Source of the DNA: Asterionellopsis glacialis
Lineage: Eukaryota; Bacillariophyta; Plagiogrammaphyceae; Rhaphoneidales; Asterionellopsidaceae
DNA: 64,000 nt
Direction of reading: 5' to 3'
Assembly: GCA_014885115.2 (NCBI GenBank)
Contig: WKLE02000152.1
Location: 33,146 to 97,145, forward strand
Below are positions 51,701-62,587 of the stretch, one piece after another. The notes under the pieces were generated by a model. It worked only from the letters and a program-made list of their open reading frames with translations. It had not been told where the DNA came from and ran no database searches. Numbering within the stretch: the first letter of the stretch is position 1; the number at the start of each line of letters is the position of its first letter. Position numbers and translations under genes: made by a program.

Positions 51701-53810
51701 ATGGTTGGCATAGCAGAGTATGAAAGGTTGATGCAGGAAAAAAATGACCTTCAAGAGACTGTTGAAAAACTGGATACCAAAGTAAAGTCAAAGGAATCAG
51801 AACTGGATATTCAAAGAGCAAGCCATTCCAAGAACGAGACAGAGTTATTGGACCTGAACGACTTATTACAATCGACAAAGCGTTTTTCGGATGACGCCAT
51901 GCGTATTAGTCGTAAAAGATTAGAAATCGAGTCAAAAGAGACAAATGATCTTAACATGAGTATGAGCTTACCAGGTGATTCAAATAGAGATCTGAAAGCA
52001 GCAGAACGTGATCTCCAAGATCGCATGGACCAAAAGGACCAGCTTATTACAAAAATGAATCGTTTGAACAAGGAATCAAACGGGATTAACGATGAAATTG
52101 CAATCAAGAACAATGCAGTAAGTTTCATCTACCTGGTCATCATTGATATTATTNNNNNNNNNNNNNNNNGAAAAGCTTGCTCGAGAGACAGAGGCCAAAT
52201 ATATGGCAGAACAAGAGGCATCGATTAAACGTGATGAGCTGAAAAATCAACTCAATGAAATCAATGACGAGCAATCCAAGGTGAGCAAAAGAGGGCATCC
52301 GCTAGGTTTAAAAACATGTTGGCATGCCTGTCTAAGTTGCTATCGTTGTTTCGTTTTCGACAGGCTCAAGCAGAAGTTGCTCCTCTTAAGCAAAAGATTC
52401 AAAACAAAGAACTTGAACAAAAGAAGGCTCGAAATCTGGCTAGATCGGAGGAAGATAAGGTTGCCAAGTCTGTAAATCAATTTCGAGAAGATGTAAATAG
52501 ACTGAAGGAATTGAACGAGCGAATAAGAAGATATTGCAACTCGGATAAGGACGATGAACTTCAGCGTCTATTGTCGAAGATTACAAATCTTGGAGAAAGA
52601 ATCGAGAATAAGGCACAGGAGTTGAAAACTCTTGAACCGGATCTGGAAAAACTAGTCAAGTCTGTAAGCGACCAGGAAAGTCACAAGCAGACTATTAAAG
52701 ACAACATCAAGCTCATGCACTATCAGCAACAAATTAGGGAATCAGAGCAACAGACGTCACGACTAAAGGAAAAGCTGCGCAATATTGAGGGTGCAGAAGA
52801 GTGCGAAAGAGATCTAAATCGAGCAGAGAAACGGAAAAGGGAGATATTGGATGATATAGCACATAATGAGGGACGCCGGGGAGGAATTGTGGATCAAATT
52901 CGTTTGTTGAAGGTAAGCCATCTTTTTCTATGTAATCAATTCTTCAAAACTTGAAGACCCATAAGCCCCTAATAGATTACTGCTGCTCAAACCTATCTCA
53001 TTTTCATTCATTATTTTAGAGAAAACTTAAAACTGAGGAATATCACAACATCGAAGAGCGTTATCGAGTTGCTAACATCAAGCACACAACAACCGTTACA
53101 GCTGTGAAAGATTTAGACAAGTACCGTGCTGCGTTAGACACTGCCTTACAAAAGTACCACTCGATAAAGATTCAAGATATCAACAAGATTATTCGAGAAT
53201 TGTGGACTTTGACCTACAAAGGAGAGGATATAACTAACATTGAACTAGATTGGTCAAAAGATACTTCTGCCAGAACGAAACGGAGCTATAACTACCGTGT
53301 TGTTATGACCAAAGGTAGCTCAAAGATGGACATGAGAGGGCGTTGTAGTGCTGGACAACGAGTACTAGCATGCATTGTAATTCGCCTTGCACTTGCAGAG
53401 ACATTTTGTGTAAACTGCGGTGTGATTGCCCTCGATGGTAAGTTGTTTCGGTTACGATGACGCTCAAGGTAGCGAAGATCAATTTTCTTGAACAAGCAGA
53501 ATTCTAACTTTGGATTTTCTTTTTGTATAATCATTTGAACACAGAGCCGACCGTAAACTTGGACGAGGCCAACAAAGCTGGCCTAGCAATATCGCTTGCT
53601 CAGATTATTGCTCATCGATCCAAACAGAACAATTTTCAACTTATTACCATCACCCATGACCAAGACTTCGTAGCTGCTATGAAAAGGCACTTGGTGACAC
53701 AATCAGGATTTGATATGCCTGAAAAGTTCTTCCTTGTTAGCAGGGAGGAAGGTGTCGACGGAAAGTATTATTCTAAGATTCACGCGGTCGACTGGGAAGA
53801 GCTCACATAA
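48745..53810 (+). CDS. RAD50: DNA double-strand break repair protein RAD50
   Basis: SMC-like ATPase of the MRE11-RAD50-NBS1 complex that tethers and processes DNA ends. Nine exons: 48745-50188, 50293-50387, 50481-50703, 50897-51405, 51494-52117, 52170-52280 (5' end in a gap), 52364-52912, 53020-53437 and 53545-53810; all frames agree and give about 1412 residues. Walker A is GANGCGKTTIIEAL (residues 35-48) and the Q-loop block FCHQEDSSWPL follows. The central coiled coil carries the zinc hook LLSCPCCRREM in exon 5. The C-terminal lobe has the signature RCSAGQRVLACIVIRLALAE in exon 8, Walker B IALDEPTVNLDEAN across the last junction, and H-loop TITHDQDFV. One intron holds a 16-base N gap, so the acceptor of exon 6 is unseen; the exon fits phase 0 if it begins at GAA AAG CTT. 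Confidence 0.96.
52154..52169. other. Assembly gap (16 N) inside a RAD50 intron
   Basis: Sixteen N between a clear GTAAGT donor at 52118 and coding sequence from 52170. The missing bases should contain the polypyrimidine tract and AG acceptor. Confidence 0.95.
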
Positions 53811-54200
53811 GTATCCTTGCTACCCGACCCTGAAGATTGCAAGAGTGTTGCGGGTCAAGATAAATCAAGAGTCACCGAATTGGAACTCCATAATGGCTGT
53901 AACAAGTTAATCATAGAGAGCCACATAACGATTTCTTTTGTCTTGGAAAATCTAGGCTAATTTGAAGTGTTGCTAAAACTCAATCATTTTCATTATTTCG
54001 AGCTACTTTATTTAATATTGCTACATCTTCGTGTTGTCGGCAACTCAAGAGTAGTTGCACAGAATGACAGCAAAATCTTCCTGATTGTAAATTGTGCCAT
54101 GCTTGACGGAGTCGTCTTCCTTGGAACACTACGTGTATGGTGCTCAGTAGAAAAATGCGATAACCAACATTTATTGCAACGATAGATAACATTAAGTGAT
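53811..54200. other. Convergent 3' stretch between RAD50 and the gametolysin gene
   Basis: 390 bases carrying the two 3' untranslated regions. Nothing else is recognised. Confidence 0.4.
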
Positions 54201-57200
54201 TTAGTTGACATTTCTTTCGGCGGCATTGTACCGGTCTTTGTGCCGGTGGGGTGCCCATCTGGGCATATACATCGATTCAGTCAGCTTGAAAATTGAATTA
54301 ATCTTTGTACCTTGATCTTTTGTTGGATTTAAGGACGGAGCTTCTGTTGGACTAATCGAGTTTGTCGGGTCTAAGGATATTGACGGTGAACTTGTTGGTC
54401 CGGTTGACTTAGATGGGCTGGTGGATGGTTGATAGGATGTTGTGGGGGTAGTCGATGGGTGCATACTAGGAAGAGGTGTTGGAGAATGAGATGGATAAGA
54501 TGATATTGAAGGACTATTGGATGGTTCAGTTGAGATAGTTGGACTACTTGTTGGGTCTATGCTTGGTAGCTGGGTGGGAAATTGACTTGGCTGGGATGAA
54601 GTTGAAGGCCCGCTGGATGGTTGGGTTGAACCAGACGGACTAATCGATGGTAGGACTGAGACTGTGGGATTATCTGATGGTTCAACGCTTGGAACTTGTG
54701 ATGGATTGGTGCTAACTGACGGTTCTGTTGAAGGTCTCCAGGAAGGAGTACTACTTGGTAAGCCTGTAGGTTCAATGCTAGGATTTTTCGTTGGCGATGG
54801 TGTAGGAACAGCGCTGGGAAGGTCTGTTGGTGATACTGTGGGGTCAACGCTGGGAAGGTATGTTGGTGATACTGTAGGGTCAACGCTGGGAAGGTCTGTT
54901 GGTGATGATGTTGGAGTTCCAGTAGGAAACGAAGTGAGCGTGACAGTTGGGAGGGCCGTTGGTGGTGGTGTGGGTGATACGGTAGGCACATTTGTTGGTG
55001 ATACAGTAGGTTTTTTTGTCGGTGACCTTGTGGGGGGGCTCGTCGGTGACCTTGTTGGTGGTTTCGACAGTGGTCGCGTAGGAGCTTTCGTCGGTGGCCG
55101 TGTGGGTCTATTGGTGGGCGGAAGTGACGGTGACCGTGTGGGGGTTTTCGTCGGTGGCCGTGTTGGTCTATTGGTAGGTGGAGATGTTGGTGGCGGGATA
55201 AAGCCAATTTGGTTGCCAAATGCAGATGTTACGGAACTTCGAGAAGTGACACTGACATCAGCATACCAAACGGGGTCAACCTTTCGTATGTAATTCACCA
55301 TGATTACCACACTTTTTCCAGAATTATCAAAGTTGCCAATTACGAATTTTTCGCCTCCAATCATTTTGGCCTGGAGATTCGAAATGGTGGGTGCGCCGTA
55401 TTTCCAGCCCTGGGTTGTAATTAATATTTGGTCTCCACCTTCAGTCGTTTCTGCGTTTATGCCTGTCTTCCGATTGAAACTTATGTAGTGGGCAATCTTC
55501 TGACTAGGAGACTCAAGCTGGAGGATCACATGGTACTTCGGTAGATTCGAGATGGCCCCATAATCGGCTACCCCAACAAGTTGACCATCCCAGTCACTAT
55601 AAAGAGGATTGACGGCAACATTTCTATTGTCATACCAACCAAGCTGCCAGCTCTTAGGCGCGTTGAAGCACATCTTTGGACCATCACCTTCAGGATAAAC
55701 AAATCCCATCAATCCACTAAAATTGATGAAAGGTATAACGGAGTGAATAAGACTGAAATATTTTAATACAAGTGTAAACTTATTCATGCAAAAATAATCT
55801 TACCTTTGATCCCTATATTCACAATGAGGACGACAGTCCCCTTCACCAGAATGTGACAATCCAATGTTGTGACCAAGTTCTAAAAAGAAAAAATACACAA
55901 AATAGTAGTCAATAAGGATATAGCGATTCTTCATAAAAGAGCAAGATGCCAACCATGATTTTGACTCGGGTATACTCACCATGCACTGTACCACTTAGAC
56001 TCCCACACCATGTATCATAATAAACTGAAAGAAAATCATTCCCCCATGCATATGCTGAAAAATAAAAGGCGTCAAATATAAGAGTGAGAGGGAAACAAGA
56101 AATACACGTTGCCGCATGGGGTTGTAAAAAAAGACAACCACTAAACAATCATCATGTCATATCGTCTCTTACCAATAAAGGGTCGGACATTCCTTGGCAT
56201 GCATATTATGACATGATCAAATTCTCGAGTAAGATCATCGCCAAACTTCCGTCGAAGTTGGTCTAAAGCTGCATTTGTTACAAGACCCTGGTCCTCCCTA
56301 AAGCTTCGTAAATTCGAAAGTTTAACTTTAAACACACCATTAACAACTCCAGACGCATTCGAGGGGGCAATGTCAATCTTTCCGTACGAACATCCGGATA
56401 GTAATGATCTTACATTTGTCTGCCTCCCACCATATGTTCCAAAGACATGATTACTAAGTTGTGCGGGAGTATAGGGAGCTCTGCCATCATTTGTTTCAAC
56501 ATGAACGACAACGGTTTTCTTTATTCCCCTAGCACGCAAATTATTAAGCCTACGTTGTTCATTCATGTCTCTATCTTTTTGATGGTGATGTATTTTGATG
56601 CTACTACTATCACTCTTGTAATCATGTTTCGTTCCTAGATGTATGCTTCTATAATAGTTGCCACCCTCCCCCGAAGCATCATGAATATTATCCAAAACTT
56701 GGATAGTATTATTTTGAGTATTGACTTCCAAACTTGGTGCCTCCAATTCACTTTCTGAACTTACAATACTTTCCCCATATGTGTCTAACCATTCCTTCGG
56801 AAGACCTTCCAATGGATATCGTCGTATCAATCCTCGAAAGGTAATTTCACATTCAAGACGACGTTCGTTTTTCATGTCTTCTTGTTCTTCGTATTCGTAT
56901 CTCCAATACAATCTACAGCGGTTCGCAATAAAATCTTTATGATCGCTATCGAGTTTTCGACCGCGAACATTTTCTGCGGTAGAAAGCTGCTGCTACCGGG
57001 TGGTATTGATGTTTAAAAAAAATGAAACCAAAGAAAGAAAGATACACCAAGAATGGAGTTCATAGAAAGTAAGACACACGTTTGAAACTAGTTTTGTTCT
57101 TTGTTCACAAGACAAGTTTCTATTTAGGTTCTTACATCATAGTCATCGAGTCCTTTTGTTGTTGTTGATACACAAAGGAATGCAATGATGTGCATGCATT

Positions 57201-57225
57201 TGAAAGGTTTCATTAATCTTCTCAT
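54201..57225 (-). CDS. Secreted gametolysin-type (M11) zinc metallopeptidase with Pro/Thr/Ser-rich tail
   Basis: Extracellular metallopeptidase related to Chlamydomonas gametolysin, which digests the cell wall. Five exons on the minus strand: 57225-57136, 56992-56173, 56054-55980, 55879-55804 and 55716-54201; frames agree, 828 residues. Exon 1 is a signal peptide (MRRLMKPFKCMHIIAFLCVS). A propeptide-like region follows, then the catalytic part: VVVHVETNDGRAPYT, the zinc site HELGHNIGLSH (HExxHxxGxxH) and SGLMGFVYPEG with CFNAPKSWQLGWYD, typical of M11. The catalytic Glu codon is split by the intron between exons 3 and 4. A beta-rich domain follows, then about 260 residues of repeats such as PPTNRPTRPPTKTPTRSP and PTVSPTDLPSVD, likely O-glycosylated, and a short basic end. 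Exon 2 may begin at 56989 instead, since the acceptor is a CAGCAG doublet. A role in wall or mating remodelling is inferred. Confidence 0.92.
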
Positions 57226-58434
57226 TCTCGTATTGTGACAACTGAATCGCAATGTCTATCAGATAGTCGACAAGAAGTTCAGTCCCACTGAGTGACTGTG
57301 TGATCCTGTGACACCCCTTGACCGCAATTCGAAATGATTTTTCAATGACAGTACCTTGAAACTCACACCGACCACTGTAGTCCTACATCAACGACACCTT
57401 ATGCAGGATAACAAGCAGGCAGAAAAAGGCAAAGACAAAAACTTGATTTTACAAGTCATAGCGCAATACGACATAAAGAGCAATCATCCGTGTGACTAAT
57501 TTTATTTTGGCAAGCAAGGTTTCCCCGAAAATTAGTTTTTGAATCTATTTTCGTCGAAAACACAATTTTCTATACCATCATGTACTACCGGGTACAACAG
57601 AAATCATTGTCATTTTAAATATCAATCAACTATATCATTTTAACACCATTTTTAGTATCATTGTACATGTACATTATTTGATCTTTTTGTACTCTATTTG
57701 GATATAAGTAAGACAGTTTAGGATTGTTCCCGAATACTCCTTGGGCTTTCCGTCTTCTTATGGAAAATGCCATTCGTGACTGTGTTACAGGTAGAACCGT
57801 TAAAGTTTTTGTTGAGTGTACACCCAAGAATTTTCATTCAAAGTACACTGCACTTTTTTCCTCGTATGACATCAGTACGCAACTTACGGACGAGTCTCTA
57901 CATACGGTGGAAAATACTGACTGTTTCGGAGGATTCTGTGTCTATCACTCCGTTTGCTCTTCATCCAAGACAGGTGTCACTCCAACAATACACATGGTCC
58001 AATAAAGCAGCAGGCACATAAGAATAGTACATTACACTATCAGGAATGAGGCGGACCAAAAAAAATTGTTAGCTGTAGTCTACTACCGGTACGTGTAACT
58101 GCTCATCACGATTTTTCGAGGGGAAAACTGAGCTCAGTTCCTGATTATATTCCACTTTACCTGCCATCGTATCATACCAACTCTAGGACTAGTCACTCAA
58201 AAAATACGCACGTTCCAATGATAATATCAGCAAGCGCATGAGAGCAGTGTAGTACGTTGCACTACCATGCAGGAATGGATGAGGCCAATACGGTTTTTGG
58301 AGGGGAACCGTAAGCTCAGTTCCTGATTGTAATTAGTCTGGTAGGTACTCTAAAGGTCCTACCAATGTCCGTTACAATACAATATGCAACACAAAAGTTG
58401 TACTTCATTGTTACAAAACGTGAATTGTACAAAA
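57226..58434. other. Intergenic stretch with a diverged repeat pair
   Basis: 1.2 kb. It includes the gametolysin promoter and, at 58025-58160 and 58248-58340, two diverged copies of a repeat (see next entry). Short frames near 57.7-58.0 kb have no recognisable content. Confidence 0.45.
58025..58340 (+). repeat. Two diverged copies of a dispersed repeat
   Basis: Copy 1 (58025-58160) and copy 2 (58248-58340) share AGTAC(A/G)TT(A/G)CACTA, CAGGAATG, a TTTTT(C/G)GAGGGGAA block and GAGCTCAGTTCCTGATT/AAGCTCAGTTCCTGATT. Copy 2 lacks about 40 bases of the middle. A weaker third copy may lie at 62100-62160 (GGAATGAGGGACAA, TTTTTTCGGGGGGGG, GAGCACAGTTCTCC). No coding potential. Confidence 0.55.
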
Positions 58435-58548
58435 GAACAACACCCGGGATTGCAACGTGGTCCCCCGCCGTAGTACTAACCAGGGCAGAAGATGCTTAAC
58501 TTCGCTGAGCAGACCGGAAGCGGTGCTGTCATCTTTGTATGGTCGTTC
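58435..58548 (-). rRNA. 5S ribosomal RNA
   Basis: Read on the minus strand, the 114-base stretch begins GAACGACCATAC and ends GGGTGTTGTTC; the two ends pair as GAACGAC/GTTGTTC, the helix I of 5S rRNA. It contains GCGAAGTTAAGC, the invariant loop and internal promoter element (box A region), and CCTGGTTAGTACTACGG as in stramenopile 5S genes. TTTT follows the 3' end at once, the Pol III terminator. It is slightly shorter than the usual 118-120 bases and the 5' domain (CAGCACCGCTTCCGG) departs from the common CACC-G-T-CC pattern, so a diverged or pseudogene copy is possible. It stands alone, not in an rDNA repeat. Confidence 0.82.
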
Positions 58549-59292
58549 CTGTTAGTATGGCAACAACCAAGGATACATGAAGCTCCAACCATGCTCTCTA
58601 CTCTGCATCAATTATAGTAAACATGCAAATTGTCATCTCCTTTCCTTTTACATTCATGTGCAGATCACGTAAACACTGATTTTGAAAAATCTTTTTTGTT
58701 GCTGTAAAAAATGATGACCAGTAGGTCTAGTTTTTCTGACGAAATCATACTACCATACCTGCACGAGTACAGCAAGTGGTTTCAGGTTCAGACTATTCTA
58801 CGTACGGTACCTTGGTTTATATAACACGCAGGCAGGTCCAATCAATAATTATGAGAGGTCCGGCGCGACATCTTGTTCTATCTCAATTTTGTCTAAAGTA
58901 TACGATTTACGGTACAAGGTACCAAGCAGTTTTGAAGTTTCTCCAAAAGTGTGTGTGTCTAGGTCCGTCCTACGCACAGGTAGAACGCATACTTGGCAGT
59001 TAAGCTTTCCTCTGGGAGTGCGTTCCTGCTTTACGCGACACGCAGTCTGTCCTTCCCTCGCGCTACTGGTAAGCGCTATCCCATACTAGCATCGGTTCTG
59101 AGTTTAGAGCAAAGCTTCCTCACAAATTTGTGATGATTATATCAATGAAAAGGATACTACTAGTAAAGCAGACAATGAATAAAAGTACACAGAAGATAAT
59201 GTTCAAGTTCATGTAAATTATTCTACTATAAATGATATTATTTGTAATTATGCGTTGTTGATGAAATCCATTGATATGCCTCCTCCTTTATC
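58549..59292. other. Intergenic stretch between 5S rRNA and the RING gene
   Basis: 744 bases. It has several GGTACC/GTACGG elements near 58800-58925 and is AT-rich from 59.1 kb. No further RNA gene is recognised. Confidence 0.4.
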
Positions 59293-61506
59293 TCATTCTG
59301 CACTAGGAATAAACACAGTACCATGGTATTTTCTTTGTTCCTTTCGAAGAGACGATATATATTTCAATGGAATCAATGTAGTGAAAGAACTATCTCCCTT
59401 CACAACTTCGTTCGAATCACCTGTAGTCGTTTCAGAGTGTTGTTGTTGCTGCTGGTGCTGATGCCGTTGTTGGTGATGCTTTTGTTTTCTTGCGGAGGCA
59501 TATTTGTCCGATCTTCCTCCTACTGAATCGTTTTCATCATTAGATATGGAATAACTCAATGGAATGTCACGTTTTTTAGCAGATCTTTTCGAATTTTTCT
59601 GTCGAGATGTGGACATTTTGCTTGCAGTACCATCATTATCACCAAACATTCGTATTGGGTTAAGTAGTCTACTGATAGTACTCCCTGAACCTCCAGATAC
59701 CATGGACACATCATCTCTATTTTGCTGCTGTTCTTCCTCTTCACTTTCTCTCCCACGCAAATCCAATGAACAATGGTCGTCTATTTCTCCACGTTCCATA
59801 AAGTCATCGAATATATCCCCCTCTTCTTCATAGTGTGAATGATCGTCTTCCGTGTCATCCAGCAATTTGCCATATGGATTTATTAGATTCGAACTTGCGT
59901 CTTTTGACCTACTGCTCTTACTAGAATCACTTCTGGTCGAAGAACCCATTAATGACCCCAACATCTGGCTTAATGTTCCTGATACTACAGAAACATCATC
60001 GCCATCTTCTTGTCTGCTATTCGAAGAATATTGTTCCTGTTCACGTTGTTTTGAGAAAGATGATTGAACAGATACTGAGTCATCCTCTTCATCAACAGAA
60101 ACTCCTACTTCTATGGAAGATCGATGTTGAGAAGAGTCTGCAGCTTCTTCTATATCCATTCTTGAGTGCATCGATGCTTCTGCATCACCATATCCAATTG
60201 ATCTAGATCTCCCTGATGCATTGGGACTGTGAGACTTCTCAGAGTTTGTTTCTAATGATGTTCGTCCTCTTCCACTTCCTAGTTCTTGTTTTCGTCCTCG
60301 TCCTCGCCGTGATCGCCATTTTTCTTCTTTAGCTGACGAAGATGACGATTTTTCACTTTGTCTGCTAGACCGTGACTGTTTGGAAGATGCCTTGCTACTG
60401 GAACTGGACTTATTGGAAGATGCCTTACTGCTGCTGACACTTGCATCCATGTCGACATTTTTCATTTCTGCCATTCTTTTCGTGTCATTGTCATACTCGC
60501 TCGTGGCATTTATACTTCCTTTCGCTTCATCCTCATATTGTTCCAACTCTATTCTTTCATTACCACCTGAATGAAGTGGTTTCTCTGCGATAACCAATGA
60601 GTTTGGTGGAACTGCAATTTTTAATTTTGCCTCGTCTTTTCCAGGAGAAATCATTTCTTGTTCTTCCTGTTGTTGACGATGCTTTTGATGTGACGACCTT
60701 TGTACTTCTCTCATATAATATTGGTCTTCAAATTCCTGTTCTATACCTCTACCAAAAAATGGTTTTTGACATATGGGACATCCACGATGTTCGGATAACC
60801 AATCTACAATACAGTTTGGATGATATGTATGACTGCACTTTGGGTTTTCAGAAAATCCTAGTTTTTCACAATCTTCAAATTCTCCCAGGCATATGTGACA
60901 TGAAAAATCATCTTCATCCTTTAAACGTGAATTCAACTTGTGTTGTACAAATGTTTTTCGTCGTTCCTTACGTTCGGCGGGTGTTTCTTCTACGACACTA
61001 CGCGTATTATATTTGTCCAAGGCAGTAGCACCACCTGCAACACAACCGCTACGATTACTAAAGGGAGCAATACGGGTAGAACCAGATGTGAAACAACTTA
61101 ATGAATCAGGATTCCCTTGTTGCGACGATGGTGGCGACGACGATGATGATTCTAATGTTACTGTTGCCAATGATGATAATCTTGATCGTTTGGATGGTGA
61201 TACTGACCTTTGTTGTCTATTCCGTCTTTTACGAAGTAGCATTTTTTTTTTACTTGGTGGACCACATCCGATTGCAGTTAACCAATCATCTACCTTTTCC
61301 CGATAGATGACACAGCATACTGTCGTCACAAGTATACCTACAGCTCCAATTACAAAAAGTATGGACATTAAAAACATATTTTCACTTTCTATACGTTCAC
61401 TAAATTCATCAACTGAACCAGATTCGTTAGAACCACCAAGAGCATTCACAGTTGATGTAATCAATGTTGACGAGGATTCGTTATGATTGAAAATATTCTC
61501 TGCCAT
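59293..61506 (-). CDS. Single-pass membrane RING-H2 protein, probable E3 ubiquitin ligase
   Basis: One exon, 737 residues. Residues about 1-40 are Ser/Glu/Asn-rich and probably luminal; one membrane helix (FLMSILFVIGAVGILVTTVC) follows, then a basic stretch KKKMLLRKRRNRQQR. The RING-H2 finger near residue 205-250 has the full ligand set: CHICLGEF, KCSHTYHPNC, and GCPICQKPF, so it should bind E2 enzymes. The remaining 480 residues are low-complexity: Ser/Lys runs, Glu- and Gln-rich parts, and two related blocks DDVSVVSGTLSQMLGS and DDVSMVSGGSGSTISRLLNP, which look like a short duplicated motif. The C terminus KYHGTVFIPSAE is ordered-looking. The substrate cannot be guessed. It resembles the many transmembrane RING-H2 (ATL-like) proteins of algae and plants. 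Confidence 0.85.
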   Translation of the reverse strand: MAENIFNHNESSSTLITSTVNALGGSNESGSVDEFSERIESENMFLMSILFVIGAVGILVTTVCCVIYREKVDDWLTAIGCGPPSKKKMLLRKRRNRQQRSVSPSKRSRLSSLATVTLESSSSSPPSSQQGNPDSLSCFTSGSTRIAPFSNRSGCVAGGATALDKYNTRSVVEETPAERKERRKTFVQHKLNSRLKDEDDFSCHICLGEFEDCEKLGFSENPKCSHTYHPNCIVDWLSEHRGCPICQKPFFGRGIEQEFEDQYYMREVQRSSHQKHRQQQEEQEMISPGKDEAKLKIAVPPNSLVIAEKPLHSGGNERIELEQYEDEAKGSINATSEYDNDTKRMAEMKNVDMDASVSSSKASSNKSSSSSKASSKQSRSSRQSEKSSSSSAKEEKWRSRRGRGRKQELGSGRGRTSLETNSEKSHSPNASGRSRSIGYGDAEASMHSRMDIEEAADSSQHRSSIEVGVSVDEEDDSVSVQSSFSKQREQEQYSSNSRQEDGDDVSVVSGTLSQMLGSLMGSSTRSDSSKSSRSKDASSNLINPYGKLLDDTEDDHSHYEEEGDIFDDFMERGEIDDHCSLDLRGRESEEEEQQQNRDDVSMVSGGSGSTISRLLNPIRMFGDNDGTASKMSTSRQKNSKRSAKKRDIPLSYSISNDENDSVGGRSDKYASARKQKHHQQRHQHQQQQQHSETTTGDSNEVVKGDSSFTTLIPLKYISSLRKEQRKYHGTVFIPSAE

Positions 61507-62587
61507 GATTGTTGTTTAATTTTCTCTTCCTTCTCTAGAGTATACTCGGTCGGTTATTAGACCACTCTTTCAAAGAGTGTTCTTTCTGTTGCAGGTATGA
61601 TGCCTTTCTAGAGATATTTCTAGAGAATAATGATTCAAATCTATTGTGCCCCTTTGTGTGTATTATTGACACTATTTTCCAAAATTCATGTTGTGAAACA
61701 AGGATCATCTTCTGTCACGCTGATCTCAACTGTCCTGTTGCCCTGGTAGAAAGGGTTCAGTATGTATCATGAATATTGGAGAGATCCTAGAAACGACTTA
61801 TAGACACGAGGAAACGAAGAGGATGGAAATCCGTTCAACCGATGAATTATTAAATGAAGTAGGTCCTAGATTTCTGTTAGGATCTCTCTACTAGAGAGAG
61901 GTCCTATCTATGTAAAAGTATCCAACGGCTTTTTGATCGACTAGAATTAGCGGCCCAGTAGCAGGCATACCGTTGGAGTGTAGCTAGGACCTAGAGAGGT
62001 CCTAGGCAGACCTACCGGTAGTAGTCCTACCAGGTACATTAGGACTTGGGGACCGGTACACTACTGGTAGGTAGGACGACCAGGGGAAAGAAGGAAAGGA
62101 ATGAGGGACAACAGCACATTTTTTCGGGGGGGGCAATGACCAATGAGCACAGTTCTCCATTGAAAAAGAATCCTACAGTAGTTCCTTGAGTTTTAGATAG
62201 GTAGGACTTTGGTAATTATTAGACTCACAGTAGTAAACAGTCAGTATTATATGCTTAAAACATGAAAGCCGTGTTTGATTGCCACAAAATGTTGAGTTGT
62301 TGTATTAAAAAAAATACGCCCCATTGATTTGAGAGTAGGGACACTCCATTCTTTCATGACAATCGATTTGTTCTGTATTTATGGTTGAAGCAAGTTTGTT
62401 TCAAAGTGGCTTAGTGATTATGGGGATGTGTTGATTAATTTATAAATGTACAATACTTTTACAATTATATACATAATGATTTAATATATATTCTTGTCAA
62501 CGAACTAGAAATTTATCTTTTGAATGTATTTTTTGTTCCAAAAACAATCATTATTTTCTCGATTCTAATGAATTAAAATGAACATTT
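61507..62587. other. Intergenic stretch with clustered short palindromes
   Basis: 1.1 kb. It contains CTCTAGAG-type elements at 61533-61540, 61608-61626 and 61885-61900, and a dense set of AGGTCCTA/TAGGACCT, CTACCGGTAG and GGTACC-like elements at 61857-62210. A weak third copy of the dispersed repeat may lie at 62100-62160. The last 200 bases are AT-rich. No gene. Confidence 0.5.
61857..62210. repeat. Cluster of AGGTCCTA and CCTACCGGTAG-type palindromes
   Basis: Within about 350 bases: AGGTCCTAGA (61861), GAGAGGTCCTAT (61896), TAGGACCTAGAGAGGTCCTA (61985-62004), CTACCGGTAGTAGTCCTACC, ACCGGTACACTACTGGTAGGTAGGAC and GATAGGTAGGAC. Several are inverted repeats that could fold or bind dimeric factors. 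Confidence 0.6.

Noticed and set aside
54664..55293. Long plus-strand Gly/Val-rich repeat frame
   Set aside because: It is the antisense image of the Pro/Thr/Ser repeats of the gametolysin tail (Pro codons read backwards give Gly, Thr/Ser give Val/Gly). The opposite frame has clear M11 homology.
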